DNA of 64,000 nt from Adhaeribacter rhizoryzae (GCF_008629685.1 NZ_VWSF01000012.1:118506-182505), one strand, 5' to 3'; numbered from the stretch's first letter, positions 43,772-54,007 are shown. Notes: generated from the letters alone by a model not told the origin. Numbers and translations are program-made.

Positions 43772-44215
43772 ATGGCTGGTAAACTGTTTAACGAACGTTC
43801 GGAAACGCACCCCTTGTTTCCGAGCGGTGATTGGGAAGGGTTTTACACTTACGTTACCGGGCCCGCCGCTGATAAGCACCCCATGCAATTTATGTTAAAC
43901 TTTAATGATAACGTAATAACGGGCAGCGGTGCAGATGATGTGGGTGGTTTTTCCTGGAAAGGTTCGTACGATACCGGCCAAATGCAATGTACCATGACCA
44001 AATATTACCACTCGCACACCGTACACTACAATGGCCACGTAGATGAAAACGGTATTTGGGGCATGTGGCAACTGGACTTCGTAAGCGGTGGTTTCCATAT
44101 CTGGCCAAAAGCAAGTGCCGGAAACCAGGAAGGTGTAGCCGTTTCGGCCAAAGAAGAGCTGCGGCCAGAACTTGTGCCGGTGCCCGTTGTGCTGCCTCCT
44201 AAGAAAAATAAGTAA
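43772..44215 (+). CDS. Hypothetical protein
   Basis: 147 residues, soluble, aromatic- and histidine-rich with beta-sheet pattern (DWEGFYTYV, HPMQFMLNF, GGFSWKGSYD, MTKYYHSHTVHYNGH). A Pro/Val-rich basic tail ends it (VPVPVVLPPKKNK). No signal peptide. Looks like a small lipocalin-like or sandwich fold but no family is recognised. Host-like codon use supports a real gene. Confidence 0.7.
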   Translation: MAGKLFNERSETHPLFPSGDWEGFYTYVTGPAADKHPMQFMLNFNDNVITGSGADDVGGFSWKGSYDTGQMQCTMTKYYHSHTVHYNGHVDENGIWGMWQLDFVSGGFHIWPKASAGNQEGVAVSAKEELRPELVPVPVVLPPKKNK

Positions 44216-44393
44216 GCTTAATTAAACCCAGGCAAATGCATTAGCTGGCGCCCCTGATAAAAATAATTTAGCTTAGGAAAAAGCTTTTAAAAGTAGTTTG
44301 CCTTACCTGATAAGGTAAATATTGCTTTAACTATTTAGGTTGCGCTTAAAGCAAAATTTAAAAATAAACAGTGTACAACAGATAAGATAATTT

Positions 44394-44702
44394 ATGATTA
44401 AATACGGCCTGCACGGAAAACTAACTGCCACCCCCGGCAACGGCGACAAACTAGCACAAATTTTACTCGAAGCCGCTAAACTGGTAGCTACCGCCCAGGG
44501 GTGCCATCTTTATCTGGTCAGCCAGGACCAAAACAATAACGATGCAGTGTGGGTAACAGAAGTCTGGGATAGTAAAGAAGACCACGATAATTCGTTGAAC
44601 GTGGCGGGTGTAAAAGAATTAATTTCTCAAGCCATGCCCTTATTAAACGGGCGGCCCGAAAAAGGACAGGAACTACGAGTGCTGGGTGGCTTAGGCGTTT
44701 AA
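44394..44702 (+). CDS. Antibiotic biosynthesis monooxygenase (ABM) domain protein
   Basis: 102 residues, ferredoxin-like dimeric alpha/beta fold of the ABM family. GLHGKLTATPGNGDKLAQIL opens the domain, and VWVTEVWDSKEDHDNSLN is the usual central strand and helix. Members act as quinol monooxygenases or as small enzymes without cofactor. Stands alone; substrate unknown. Confidence 0.87.
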   Translation: MIKYGLHGKLTATPGNGDKLAQILLEAAKLVATAQGCHLYLVSQDQNNNDAVWVTEVWDSKEDHDNSLNVAGVKELISQAMPLLNGRPEKGQELRVLGGLGV

Positions 44703-44870
44703 AGGGTAAAATATCGGTAGCCACGACTAAAAATATTACTAGCCAGCCTTTTACACAAATTTACTTTGTAAAGGCAAATTTGCTTTTAGAGGCCTTACTC
44801 TCATTAAAAATTGGTCTGTTTAATTATTTATACCGTGTACTACCTTTAGCCAAATTAAAATAAACCAGCC

Positions 44871-45431
44871 ATGCGTTTGGGTAAGCCACCGCACATAGTT
44901 AAAATGCAGTATACGGTAGCCTGGTACAATGCCATACCAAACGTGCTGTGGTCTGTCCTGAATCTTTTGCCTGTTTCGGTATTTTGTTATTGGTTTCTGC
45001 CGCTTAAATTATTACTTGTTTTTTTAGGCATAAGTTTTTTAACCGTGTTGCTGCCCAAAGCCTTTTTTTATAATATTCAGTTAGGCCAAACAACAGCTGT
45101 TTACAGAAAAATTGGAGTAGGTTTTATAAATAAATTCACGCAGAACGGCGAAATAATAAATAAGCTAATCCGGAAGCGTTACCCGGCTTACAAAGTAGTT
45201 TCCGGGAGCAAACGTTCTGTTGCCAAAGTGCTCGGCCAAACGTTTATGTTCGAGAAATTTCATTTTTTATTATTTGTATTTTTTGGTTTGGTAATGGTTT
45301 ACGCTTTGGTAAACAATTATTTGGGATGGGCACTGGTTTTGTTTATTACAAATATTCTGTACAATATTTATCCTTGTTTGTTGCAGCAATATATTCGCGT
45401 AAGGTTGTCATCTGCCATTAAAAGAGAATAG
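44871..45431 (+). CDS. Hypothetical membrane protein
   Basis: 186 residues with two hydrophobic hairpins (about 20-65 and 128-165), probably four membrane segments. The last part, NILYNIYPCLLQQYIRVRL, resembles the end of CrtO-type carotenoid acyltransferases, but only in this short motif. A soluble middle (about 80-125) is basic. Function not assigned. Confidence 0.7.
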   Translation: MRLGKPPHIVKMQYTVAWYNAIPNVLWSVLNLLPVSVFCYWFLPLKLLLVFLGISFLTVLLPKAFFYNIQLGQTTAVYRKIGVGFINKFTQNGEIINKLIRKRYPAYKVVSGSKRSVAKVLGQTFMFEKFHFLLFVFFGLVMVYALVNNYLGWALVLFITNILYNIYPCLLQQYIRVRLSSAIKRE

Positions 45432-45705
45432 CGTATGCGCGCAATGCAAGTGGTTAATGTTTTGGCTAAGGTTGAAAATATCGGTCTGGACTTTCGCAGT
45501 AGCCGCCCTGGCCGTGTGTTTTCACCGGCCAGTATTTAGGTTTAACAGTTATAACGGCAGGGTTTTACTTTTTGTGAAAGTCCTATTGGCATCATATCGG
45601 TATAAATATTCCTGTTTCTGATAAGCCAGTATTCTTAAAGGAGCAATCCGAAGACGGTAAATGCAGCATTAGAAAATATTAAATATTTAATAAAGCAAGC
45701 AGCAA

Positions 45706-46767
45706 ATGCAGTGGCAAAACGAAGTTACCCGGGCTTTAAAAATAAATTACCCAATAGTACAAGCGCCTATGCTGGGTGTAACCACTCCCGAAATGGTAGC
45801 GGCTATTGCTAACCAAGGCGGCTTGGGTTCGTTGCCAGTAGGCGGTTTAGCGCCGGCACAAACCGCTGACCTCATCCGCCAGACCAAAGCCCTAACAAAT
45901 AAACCATTTGGCGTGAACTTGTTTGCCCATGCTATTCCGGCTCCTAACTTCCAGGAGTTAACGGCCATGCAGGAATTTTTGGCTAAGCTTTGTGCCGATA
46001 ACCAGATTCCTTATCCAAAGCAGAATATTGAGGCGCTGCGGTTCAATACTTACCACGAGCAGGTGCAAGTGCTGCTGGATGAAAATATTCCGGTGGTTAG
46101 TTTTACGTTCGGAATAGTAGACGATGATGTAATAAAAGCTTTTAAAGGTAAAGGGGTGGTATTAATTGGCACGGCTACTACCTTGCCCGAGGCTTTGCTG
46201 CTGGAAGAAAAAGAAATTGATATGATTACGGCGCAGGGCATGGAAGCCGGCGGGCACCGGGGTACTTTCCTGGAACCGGAGAAGCTACCGCTGGTTGGCG
46301 TAATGTCGTTGGTGCCGCGGATAGCTAGTGTGGTGCGTAAACCTATTCTGGCCGCCGGCGGCATTTACAACGGCAAAACCATAAAAGCGGCTTTTACCTT
46401 AGGCGCCCAAGGTGTGCAAATTGGTACGGCTTTTATTGCCAGCCCCGAAAGTAAAGCCATGCCGGCTTATAAAAAAGCACTTCAGAATGCTACCGATACC
46501 AAAAGTATTTTAACCAAAACGCTGTCCGGGCGTTGGGCGCGGGGCTTACGGAATAAACTAATTACCGAAATCGAAAAAACCGGCTTAAATATTCCGGCGT
46601 TTCCTTTTCAAACCGGCTTAACGGCGGGCATTCGGGCAGAAGCCCAAAAACAGGATAACAATGCGTTTACGGCAATGTGGGCCGGGCAATCTGCTGCCGC
46701 CGCCGAAGCTAAACCTACAGCCGAAATATTTGCCCAGTTAATAAAACAGACCGAAGCATTAAACTAA
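45706..46767 (+). CDS. Nitronate monooxygenase (NMO/2-nitropropane dioxygenase family)
   Basis: 353 residues, FMN-binding TIM barrel. IVQAPMLGVTTPEMVAAI opens it. The catalytic-site region is ITAQGMEAGGHRGTF (about 178-192), with the essential His in GGHRG. The phosphate-binding IAAGGIYNG-type loop is LAAGGIYNGKTI. Oxidises nitronates such as propionate 3-nitronate. Length and motifs fit class I enzymes. Confidence 0.93.
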   Translation: MQWQNEVTRALKINYPIVQAPMLGVTTPEMVAAIANQGGLGSLPVGGLAPAQTADLIRQTKALTNKPFGVNLFAHAIPAPNFQELTAMQEFLAKLCADNQIPYPKQNIEALRFNTYHEQVQVLLDENIPVVSFTFGIVDDDVIKAFKGKGVVLIGTATTLPEALLLEEKEIDMITAQGMEAGGHRGTFLEPEKLPLVGVMSLVPRIASVVRKPILAAGGIYNGKTIKAAFTLGAQGVQIGTAFIASPESKAMPAYKKALQNATDTKSILTKTLSGRWARGLRNKLITEIEKTGLNIPAFPFQTGLTAGIRAEAQKQDNNAFTAMWAGQSAAAAEAKPTAEIFAQLIKQTEALN

Positions 46768-46798
46768 AAATCTGACCTGGTAAGCGATTTATTTCAAA

Positions 46799-48115
46799 TC
46801 AGATAATCACATTTAAAAGTAATACTCCCAGCAAACCCATAACCGAAACAATGGTTTCCATAATAGACCAGGTGGCCATGGTATCGGTGATACTTAAATT
46901 AAAATATTCTTTAAATACCCAAAAGCCAGGGTCGTTTACGTGCGAAAACATGAGGCTGCCGGCGCCCGTGGCTAATACCATTAATTCGGGGCTGGCACCA
47001 GTGCTGGCAATTACGGGCAGCGCAATACCCGCCGTAGTAATGGCCGCTACCGTAGCCGAACCCAAACAAACCCGCAGCAAAGCCGCAATGCCCCAGGCCA
47101 GCAGCAACGGCGAAAGCTCCATATCGCTAACCAGTGCGGTAATATAATCGCCTACGCCGCTATCTACCAACACTTGTTTTAATGCGCCACCCCCGCCAAT
47201 AATTAGCAAAATCATGGCAATACTACCAATCGAGCTGGTTACAATGCTCATGATGGCATCCATTTTCATGCCCCGGTTCAGGCCCAACGTAAAAATAGCC
47301 AGCAACACCGATAACAATAAAGCAATGGCAGGGTCACCGATAAAATCAAAGCCTTTGCGTAAAGGCGAGGTATCGGGTAATATTAAGCCAATTATAGTAG
47401 CAACTGCCATGAGTAGTACGGGGAATAAGGCCGTAAAAACACTATTGGCGTAGCCGGGCATTTCGGCTTCGGTAAAAACACGGGGCGTAGCTAAGCCCGG
47501 CGGCGGCGAAGCTTTGTATTTTTTAGTAAAGCGGCTGAAAAACGGGCCGGCCACTATAATGGCCGGAATAGCAATAATAATTCCGTACACCAAGGTTAGG
47601 CCAATATCGGCTTTATACAAAATGGCGATAGAAGTAGGGCCGGGGTGCGGCGGCAAGTACCCGTGCGTAACCGATAAAGCGGCGGCCATAGGCAAACCCA
47701 CGTACAACAAAGGCAAACCCGTAGAGGCGGCAATACTAAAAACCAACGGAATTAACAGCACGAAACCGGCATTGTAAAACATGGGCAAACCCACCAAAAA
47801 ACCGGTGAGTACCACCGCCCATTGAATATATTTAACCCCGAATTTTTTCATCAGGCTGTAAGTAATGCGTTGGGCCGCCCCGCTTTCGGATATTAAATTA
47901 CCCAGCATCGCCCCAAAACCTAATATTAAAGCCAGTGAACCCAGGGTATCGCCGACGCCTTTCTGCACCGAAACAAGAGCTGCTTTAGCCGTCATGCCTT
48001 CGGCCAAACCTAAACCCAGCGCTACCAGAATCAGGGCCAGAAAGGCATTAAGCCGGAAAACAATCATTAACAGCAATAACGTGAGTACAGCAGCAGCAAC
48101 GAGTATCAGCGGCAT
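46799..48115 (-). CDS. Gluconate:H+ symporter, GntP family
   Basis: 438 residues, 12 or more membrane segments. GFGAMLGNLISESGAAQ (about 65-81), YLPPHPGPTSIAILY (about 152-166) and the late LATGAGSLMFSHVNDPGFWVF stretch are family signatures. Imports gluconate or related sugar acids. It follows gluconokinase on the same strand, with 147 bp between, so the two probably form one operon. Confidence 0.93.
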   Translation of the reverse strand: MPLILVAAAVLTLLLLMIVFRLNAFLALILVALGLGLAEGMTAKAALVSVQKGVGDTLGSLALILGFGAMLGNLISESGAAQRITYSLMKKFGVKYIQWAVVLTGFLVGLPMFYNAGFVLLIPLVFSIAASTGLPLLYVGLPMAAALSVTHGYLPPHPGPTSIAILYKADIGLTLVYGIIIAIPAIIVAGPFFSRFTKKYKASPPPGLATPRVFTEAEMPGYANSVFTALFPVLLMAVATIIGLILPDTSPLRKGFDFIGDPAIALLLSVLLAIFTLGLNRGMKMDAIMSIVTSSIGSIAMILLIIGGGGALKQVLVDSGVGDYITALVSDMELSPLLLAWGIAALLRVCLGSATVAAITTAGIALPVIASTGASPELMVLATGAGSLMFSHVNDPGFWVFKEYFNLSITDTMATWSIMETIVSVMGLLGVLLLNVII

Positions 48116-48262
48116 AGGCTTTGTTTTTAGTCGGTTAAGGGCGGTAATATTCCGCCGGGTTATTTATTATTCTTTTATAATTTTTTAAATATTAACCTGA
48201 ATATCTTTTTCCGCTGCCAACTTCTGATTACCGGCCCTAAACGAACAAACGGCGGTAAACTA

Positions 48263-49780
48263 TCATTCTTTCGGCAAATTACCAATAGCGGCCAGTTGGT
48301 CTTTCAGTAAGGGATAGAGCTTTTCAAATATAGAAAAGTTCTGCATATACACCGCATGGCGCTTCGGGTTTGGTAAATATTCTTGCTCGTGGGCAGTTTG
48401 GTCTGGTAGCGAAAGGGTATCCGGGGCCAGGTTTAAGGCTTGCAAAGCCAGCATGGCCGCACCCCAGGCCGAACTTTCCACTGTTCCGGCCAGAATTACT
48501 TTTTTATTAAAAATATCGGCTACCAACTGTACCCAAAACGGCGAACGGGCAAAGCCACCGCTGGCGTAAATTACATCTATGGGGCCGGTTGTTTCGGTGA
48601 GGGCCTGGCCCACCTGGTAAATACCAAAAACAATACCCTCGAATACAGCCCTTAAAAAATGCGCTTTGGTGTGGGTAATGCTAACCCCAAAAAATAGACC
48701 ACGCGCCTGGGCATCCCAGATGGGTGCCCGCTCGCCCAGCAAATAAGGCACAAAAAGCAATCCCTCGGAACCAGCCGGTACGGCGGCCGCCTCCTGGCTC
48801 AATATTTCGTAAGGATCTACGCCCAAACGCTGCGCTTCTGCTTTTTCGGCTTCGGCAAAGTTGTCGCGGAACCACCGCAAAATAATGCCGCCGTTGTTTA
48901 CCGCGCCGCCTACCACGTATTGGTTTTCCGTTAAAATATAGCTGAATAAGCGTTGCTGCGGATCGGCGGCCGGTTGGGGGGCGGTAACCCGGATGGCGCC
49001 GCTGGTGCCAATGGTTAAAGCAGCCCGACCCGGCACGGTAGCTCCGGCACCCAAATTAGCCAGACAGCCATCGCTGGCGCCAATTATAAAAGGTACCTGG
49101 GCCAGGCTATCTAGTTGCAGGAAATTTATATACTGGGGCGAAATCTGGTACAAAGGGCTTACCGGTTCCGATAGTTGGGCAGCAGTAATACCGGCTGCTT
49201 CCAGGGCCGGCTCGTACCAGGTATGGGTATAAATATTAAATAAACCGGTAGCGGAAGCTATCGAATAATCTACCTGAAACCGCCCGAAAAGTTTGTACCA
49301 AACATATTCTTTAATCGAAATAAATTTGTAAGCCTGCTGGAGTAAGTTGGGTTGGTATTGCCGGAACCACATAAGTTTACACAGCGGCGACATGGGGTGA
49401 ATGGGCGTACCGGTATAGTGGTAAATATCAAGGCCAGTGGGCGTGACCCGTAAATCATCGGCTTGTACCTGGCTGCGGTTATCGGCCCAAATAATGCAAT
49501 TGGTTAAGGGGTTGCCCTGCGCATCTACGGCAATCAGGCTGTGCATGGCGCTGCTAAAGCTAATGCCCGCCAACGTAGCCCCATTTAACTGGCTGGTACT
49601 TTTTTGCAAGGCCAACAATACAGCCCGGAAAACCTCATCGGGGTCTTGTTCGCTGTAGTTTGGCTGCGGGTTTAGAATAGAATAGGGCTGGTACGCCGAA
49701 GAAACTACTTTGCCCTGCTCGTCGAAAGCAATCGCCTTGGTGCTGGAGGTACCAATATCTAACCCAATAATTACCGGCAT
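48263..49780 (-). CDS. gntK: Gluconokinase, FGGY carbohydrate kinase
   Basis: 505 residues. The two actin-like ATPase domains begin with VIIGLDIGTSSTKAIAFDEQ (about 2-21) and IIWADNRS. The C-terminal domain carries YASGGFARSPFWVQLVADI (FGGY signature 2 type). The catalytic Asp is expected in IGASDGCLANLGAG. Phosphorylates gluconate to 6-phosphogluconate. Assigned as gluconokinase from the FGGY motifs and the GntP neighbour. Confidence 0.92.
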   Translation of the reverse strand: MPVIIGLDIGTSSTKAIAFDEQGKVVSSAYQPYSILNPQPNYSEQDPDEVFRAVLLALQKSTSQLNGATLAGISFSSAMHSLIAVDAQGNPLTNCIIWADNRSQVQADDLRVTPTGLDIYHYTGTPIHPMSPLCKLMWFRQYQPNLLQQAYKFISIKEYVWYKLFGRFQVDYSIASATGLFNIYTHTWYEPALEAAGITAAQLSEPVSPLYQISPQYINFLQLDSLAQVPFIIGASDGCLANLGAGATVPGRAALTIGTSGAIRVTAPQPAADPQQRLFSYILTENQYVVGGAVNNGGIILRWFRDNFAEAEKAEAQRLGVDPYEILSQEAAAVPAGSEGLLFVPYLLGERAPIWDAQARGLFFGVSITHTKAHFLRAVFEGIVFGIYQVGQALTETTGPIDVIYASGGFARSPFWVQLVADIFNKKVILAGTVESSAWGAAMLALQALNLAPDTLSLPDQTAHEQEYLPNPKRHAVYMQNFSIFEKLYPLLKDQLAAIGNLPKE

Positions 49781-49910
49781 ATAAATTAGCTGAAAAATTA
49801 AGAGAACTTAAACGGGGAAATTTAAGGAATAATCTGCGATAAAAAACAACCTGGGCTTTTTGTTGACGCGCTAAAATAATTTAGATTGAAGCCTGAATAT
49901 TTCTTCGCCT

Positions 49911-51134
49911 ATGAAAACCCGTATTCGTTTGCAGCTTTCGGTTATGATGTTCCTGGAGTTTTTTATCTGGGGTGCCTGGTTTGTAACGCTGGGTACTTTT
50001 TTGCTGAATAACCTTAAAACTAGTGCTACGCAGGTGAGCGTGGCTTTTTTAACCCAGTCTATCGGGGCTATTCTGGCACCTTTTATTATTGGCCTTATTG
50101 CCGATCGCTTTTTCTCGGCGCAGTATATTTTGGGCATTCTGCATTTAATTGGTGCCGCGTTGCTTTACAGTGCCAGCAGCGTTACCGATTTCGATAATTT
50201 TTACCCGCTTATTCTGGTTTACATGATTTTGTATATGCCCACGCTGGCGTTGGTTAATTCGGTATCGTTCCGGCAAATGAAAGAACCCGGCAAAGAATTT
50301 CCGCCCATACGGGTGTTGGGCACCATTGGCTGGATTGTGGCGGGCTTTACCATTGGCTGGCTAAACTGGGAGCAAAACGGCTCTTTGGATCTTACTTTTA
50401 AAATGGCGGCTATTGCCTCGGCCATGCTGGGGGTTTTTAGCTTTACGTTGCCGGCCACGCCGCCCATAAAAAAAAGCGGTCCGGCCTCTTTGTCCGATAT
50501 GTTGGGGCTGGATGCTTTGAGCCTGCTGAAGAACAAGTCTTATTTATTATTTTTTCTGTCGTCGGTGGCTATCTGTATTCCACTGTCTTTTTATTATAAT
50601 TTCACTAATCCGTTTCTGAACGAAATAGGAATGCGTTCGGCGGCGGCCAAACAATCGTTCGGGCAAGTATCGGAGTTGCTTTTTATGTTGCTGATTCCCG
50701 CGTTTTTTGTACGGCTGGGGGTTAAAAAAATGCTGGCTTTGGGTATGCTGGCCTGGGTGCTGCGCTATATTTTATTTGCCTTCGGCGATACCAATGCCAA
50801 CTACTGGATGCTGATTGCCGGTATTGTGCTGCACGGCATTTGCTACGATTTTTTCTTTGTAACCGGCCAAATTTATACCGATAAGCTGGCCGGCGAGCGG
50901 TTTAAAAGTGCGGCACAGGGCTTAATAACGCTGGCAACTTACGGCGTAGGCATGTTAATTGGTTCGCTTATTTCGGGTGTGATAGTAGATAAGTGGCAAT
51001 TACCGGCGGGTGGCCACAACTGGCAAACCATTTGGTTAATTCCGGCCGCGATTGCAGCCGTGGTGATGGTACTTTTTCTGCTGCTTTTCCAAGACAAGAA
51101 TAAAACCCAGCCCACAACTACGGCTACGGTGTAA
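49911..51134 (+). CDS. MFS nucleoside permease (NupG-like)
   Basis: 407 residues, 12 membrane segments. MMFLEFFIWGAWFVTLGTFL and LAPFIIGLIADRFFSAQYIL are the opening region of the nucleoside:H+ symporter family. RVLGTIGWIVAGFTIGWL follows, and KFKSAAQG-type text occurs late (RFKSAAQGLITLATYGVG). It would import nucleosides into the cytoplasm. No nucleoside-metabolism gene lies beside it. Confidence 0.9.
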   Translation: MKTRIRLQLSVMMFLEFFIWGAWFVTLGTFLLNNLKTSATQVSVAFLTQSIGAILAPFIIGLIADRFFSAQYILGILHLIGAALLYSASSVTDFDNFYPLILVYMILYMPTLALVNSVSFRQMKEPGKEFPPIRVLGTIGWIVAGFTIGWLNWEQNGSLDLTFKMAAIASAMLGVFSFTLPATPPIKKSGPASLSDMLGLDALSLLKNKSYLLFFLSSVAICIPLSFYYNFTNPFLNEIGMRSAAAKQSFGQVSELLFMLLIPAFFVRLGVKKMLALGMLAWVLRYILFAFGDTNANYWMLIAGIVLHGICYDFFFVTGQIYTDKLAGERFKSAAQGLITLATYGVGMLIGSLISGVIVDKWQLPAGGHNWQTIWLIPAAIAAVVMVLFLLLFQDKNKTQPTTTATV

Positions 51135-51558
51135 TATTTGGGGTCGACGGAATTATTATTCACCTTACTTATACCTGCTTTATTCCTGAAATATTCCGGG
51201 ACAGAATAAGGTTTATCAATAAATTGCATGATTTGTAAGCAGGCGCTTTCCGGCTAAAACCTGCTTAATAAATGGCCCCTAAATTTTAATAAAGAGCGGC
51301 CTTTTGCCTGATTAATTTAAGTTTTGGAAAAATATTAGAAACCCTGCTACTAATGGTTCTAATATTTTTGCGTGTACGGGCACACAGTTCTGAAAATTTT
51401 AATTTGTATATTATTTAATTCTGATTAAGTTTGAAAAGGTATGTTGCCGACTTATAAGAACCTTTAGAAAAATTATTGCATTTCCTTAGGTTAATAAGAA
51501 CCGGCACACCGGCAAAAAAACTAAAAGCGTTCACTATCTTTAAAATTACCTGCATCTC
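51135..51558. other. Intergenic region
   Basis: 424 bp. A hairpin (51328-51343 with 51355-51369, one bulge) that ends in T5 may be a terminator of the nucleoside permease gene. The rest is the upstream region of the sugar transporter gene, with a TATCTTTA sequence near 51536 like a -7 box. Confidence 0.6.
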
Positions 51559-52857
51559 ATGACAAAAGTTTCTGCTTCAAAATCTGCGGCTTCGGCTGTG
51601 GTAGCGGCTAGTAGTAATTCCAGTAGACCCATTATTATTATTGGGGCGTTGTTTTTCGTTTTTGGTTTTGTAACCTGGCTTAACTCCGTACTAATTCCTT
51701 ACCTTAAAATTGCTTGTGAGTTAAATAATTTCGAGTCTTACCTCGTAGCTTTTGCTTTTTACATTGCTTATTTAGTTATGGCTATTCCGTCGGCGTGGGT
51801 TTTAAAAGTCACGGGTTTTAAAAAGGGTATGTCGGTGGGGCTGCTGGTAATGGGTGTGGGCGCGTTGGTGTTTATTCCGGCCGCCATGACGCGTACGTAC
51901 GGTTTATTTTTATTAGGTTTATTTATTCAGGGAACTGGTTTAGCGGTGCTGCAAACGGCGGCTAACCCTTATATTACCATTCTGGGGCCGCGCGAAAGTG
52001 CCGCCAAACGCATTAGTGTAATGGGTATTTGTAATAAAGTGGCCGGAGCCATTGCACCCATTATTTTGGGTGCTATTGCCCTAAAAGATGCCGATGCCCT
52101 GGTAAACAGATTGAGCACCATGAGCCTGGCGCAAAAAGCGGCCGAACTGGATATGCTAGCCGCCCGCGTTATTACCCCTTACATCATTATGATTGTGGTG
52201 TTGGTAATATTGGCAGTTGTTGTTTATTTATCTTCTTTACCCGAAATTGATACCGATAAGGAAGACGAAACCGTAGCCGCCGCCAACACCAATAAAACCA
52301 GTATATTACAGTTTCCGCACTTGATTATTGGCACGTTGGCCATGTTTTTTTATGTGGGCGTAGAGGTAATGGCCGGCGATACGGTAATTAGTTACGGCGC
52401 CGCGCAAGGCATTGAACTATCAACGGCTAAATTTTTTACAACCTGCACGCTAATTGCCATGATTGTGGGTTATTTAGTAGGTATAGTTACCATACCCAAA
52501 TATATTACCCAGGAAAAAGCTTTAAAGTTATCAGCCATATTAGGCGTTATTTTTACCTTGGCAGCAATTTTTACTGATGGTTTTGCATCCGTTTTATTTA
52601 TTTCTTTACTAGGCTTGGCTAATTCATTGGTTTTCCCGGCTATATGGCCATTAGCTATTGCCGATTTGGGCAGGTTTACCAAAATAGGTTCTTCTTTCTT
52701 GATTATGGCTATTGCGGGTGGGGCAGTTATTCCGCTCCTGTACGGTTATTTGGCCGATATTATCAATCCGCAGCAAGCTTACTGGATTATGGTGCCTTGT
52801 TATTTATTTATCTGGTATTATGCCGTTTCCGGCCACAAACTCCGCAGCAGAGCATAA
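51559..52857 (+). CDS. Sugar MFS transporter (FucP/GluP-like)
   Basis: 432 residues, 12 membrane segments after a polar Ser/Ala-rich N-terminal tail of about 20 residues. FVFGFVTWLNSVLIPYLK (about 35-52) and GLAVLQTAANPYITILGPR (about 130-148) are the FucP/GluP signatures. The late LGLANSLVFPAIWPLAIADLG is conserved also. H+-coupled import of a hexose such as glucose, galactose or fucose. A single gene between its own promoter region and a terminator. Confidence 0.94.
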   Translation: MTKVSASKSAASAVVAASSNSSRPIIIIGALFFVFGFVTWLNSVLIPYLKIACELNNFESYLVAFAFYIAYLVMAIPSAWVLKVTGFKKGMSVGLLVMGVGALVFIPAAMTRTYGLFLLGLFIQGTGLAVLQTAANPYITILGPRESAAKRISVMGICNKVAGAIAPIILGAIALKDADALVNRLSTMSLAQKAAELDMLAARVITPYIIMIVVLVILAVVVYLSSLPEIDTDKEDETVAAANTNKTSILQFPHLIIGTLAMFFYVGVEVMAGDTVISYGAAQGIELSTAKFFTTCTLIAMIVGYLVGIVTIPKYITQEKALKLSAILGVIFTLAAIFTDGFASVLFISLLGLANSLVFPAIWPLAIADLGRFTKIGSSFLIMAIAGGAVIPLLYGYLADIINPQQAYWIMVPCYLFIWYYAVSGHKLRSRA

Positions 52858-52875
52858 GCAATATTTTTTAAGCAC

Positions 52876-52916
52876 AACAAAAAGCCCGGTTCAATAGCTG
52901 AACCGGGCTTTTTGTT
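52876..52916. terminator. Bidirectional terminator
   Basis: Perfect 18-bp stem, 52876-52893 with 52899-52916, 5-base loop, T-run after and A-run before. Confidence 0.92.
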
Positions 52917-52919
52917 TTA

Positions 52920-53281
52920 AGTAGTTTAGGATTGTTTGTTTACAGATAAGCATTTTCCTTTCTGCGTTTTAATGAAATTATAATTAAAAAGAAACAAGAT
53001 CTCCAGTATACCCTACCTCCCGAAACAGCCCCAAAGGGGCGAAATATCCTAGCCCAGGGTGTAGCCCTGGGAACCAGGCAAAATAATTAGCTTTAAAGAT
53101 TAATATTTCGCCCCTCCAGGGCTTGGCTTCTAATACTTTTTTCGATGGGCTTCACCCATCGCTGGAATATTGCGCCCCTTTGGGGCTGTGCTATTACTGA
53201 CTTTAATGTTGCGCTAGGCAAGGCAAAAAAATAGCTCAACCAAAACGGTAGAGCTATTCTTTAGAACGAAAATATTCTTTT
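52920..53281. other. Intergenic region with compound hairpin cluster
   Basis: About 360 bp, most of it occupied by the REP-like cluster 53025-53190. No ORF. Confidence 0.75.
53025..53190. repeat. Compound REP/BIME-like hairpin cluster
   Basis: Outer inverted ends ACAGCCCCAAAGGGGCG (53025-53041) and 53172-53189, each also self-palindromic (GCCCC/GGGGC). Inside: CCCAGGG/CCCTGGG (53053-53070) and CGATGGG/CCCATCG (53143-53161), plus a CGCCCCTCCAGGGCTTG unit. Several adjacent palindromes bounded by inverted copies are typical of REP clusters in Bacteroidota. Confidence 0.8.
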
Positions 53282-54001
53282 TTAGGCTACGCGCACCAGC
53301 ACCCGCTCTACATCTTGTTTAAAGTGGCGGCCAATGGGTAATTCTTTACCGGCCACATCTACGTGCGTCGGCGAAAACGAATCTATTTTATCCAGGGCTA
53401 CAATAAAAGAACGGTGAATCCGCAGAAACCCGTCTTCGGGCAGCATCTCTTCCAGAGAAGTTATGGTTTGCTTCGAAATTATTTGTTTGGTAGCGGTAAC
53501 AATGCGCACGTAATCTTTCAGGCTTTCGATAAAATGAATATCATCTACCATTACTTTAACCATTTTGCGATCTACCCGGAAATATAAAAACCGGTCGGAA
53601 ACCGTTTGGGTACTCGGGGGAGGCGGTAAATTATTAATAATGGGCACTTCGGGGCGGCAAACTTTCTGCACGGCCCGCATAAACCGCTCCAGCGAAATAG
53701 GTTTGAGCAAATAATCTACGGCATCCAGCTCAAAGCCATCCATGGCGTATTCGCGGTAAGCCGTGGTAAATATTATTTTGGGCGGATTCTGAAGGGTTTT
53801 TACAAAATCGGTACCCAGCATTTGCGGCATTCTAATATCCAGAAACATTAAGTCTATAGGTTGTTGCTGCAATATTTCGAAAGCTTGCATGGCATTGTGG
53901 CATTGAGCGGCTACCTCCAGCATGGGCACATGGGCAATATGCGATCGTAATACAGTTAGGGCTGGTGGTTCATCGTCAACGAGCAGGCAGCGAATCTTCA
54001 T
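53282..54001 (-). CDS. LytTR-family response regulator
   Basis: 239 residues. Receiver domain with IRCLLVDDEPPALTVLRSHI at the start, the phosphoacceptor Asp in LMFLDIRMPQM (about 54), and YLLKPISLERF for the conserved Lys. The LytTR domain starts with MVDDIHFIESLKDYVRIV (about 151) and carries GFLRIHRSFIVAL. It follows the kinase gene by 6 bp on the same strand; they act as a pair. A compound hairpin cluster lies downstream. Confidence 0.94.
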   Translation of the reverse strand: MKIRCLLVDDEPPALTVLRSHIAHVPMLEVAAQCHNAMQAFEILQQQPIDLMFLDIRMPQMLGTDFVKTLQNPPKIIFTTAYREYAMDGFELDAVDYLLKPISLERFMRAVQKVCRPEVPIINNLPPPPSTQTVSDRFLYFRVDRKMVKVMVDDIHFIESLKDYVRIVTATKQIISKQTITSLEEMLPEDGFLRIHRSFIVALDKIDSFSPTHVDVAGKELPIGRHFKQDVERVLVRVA

Positions 54002-54007
54002 GGTATT

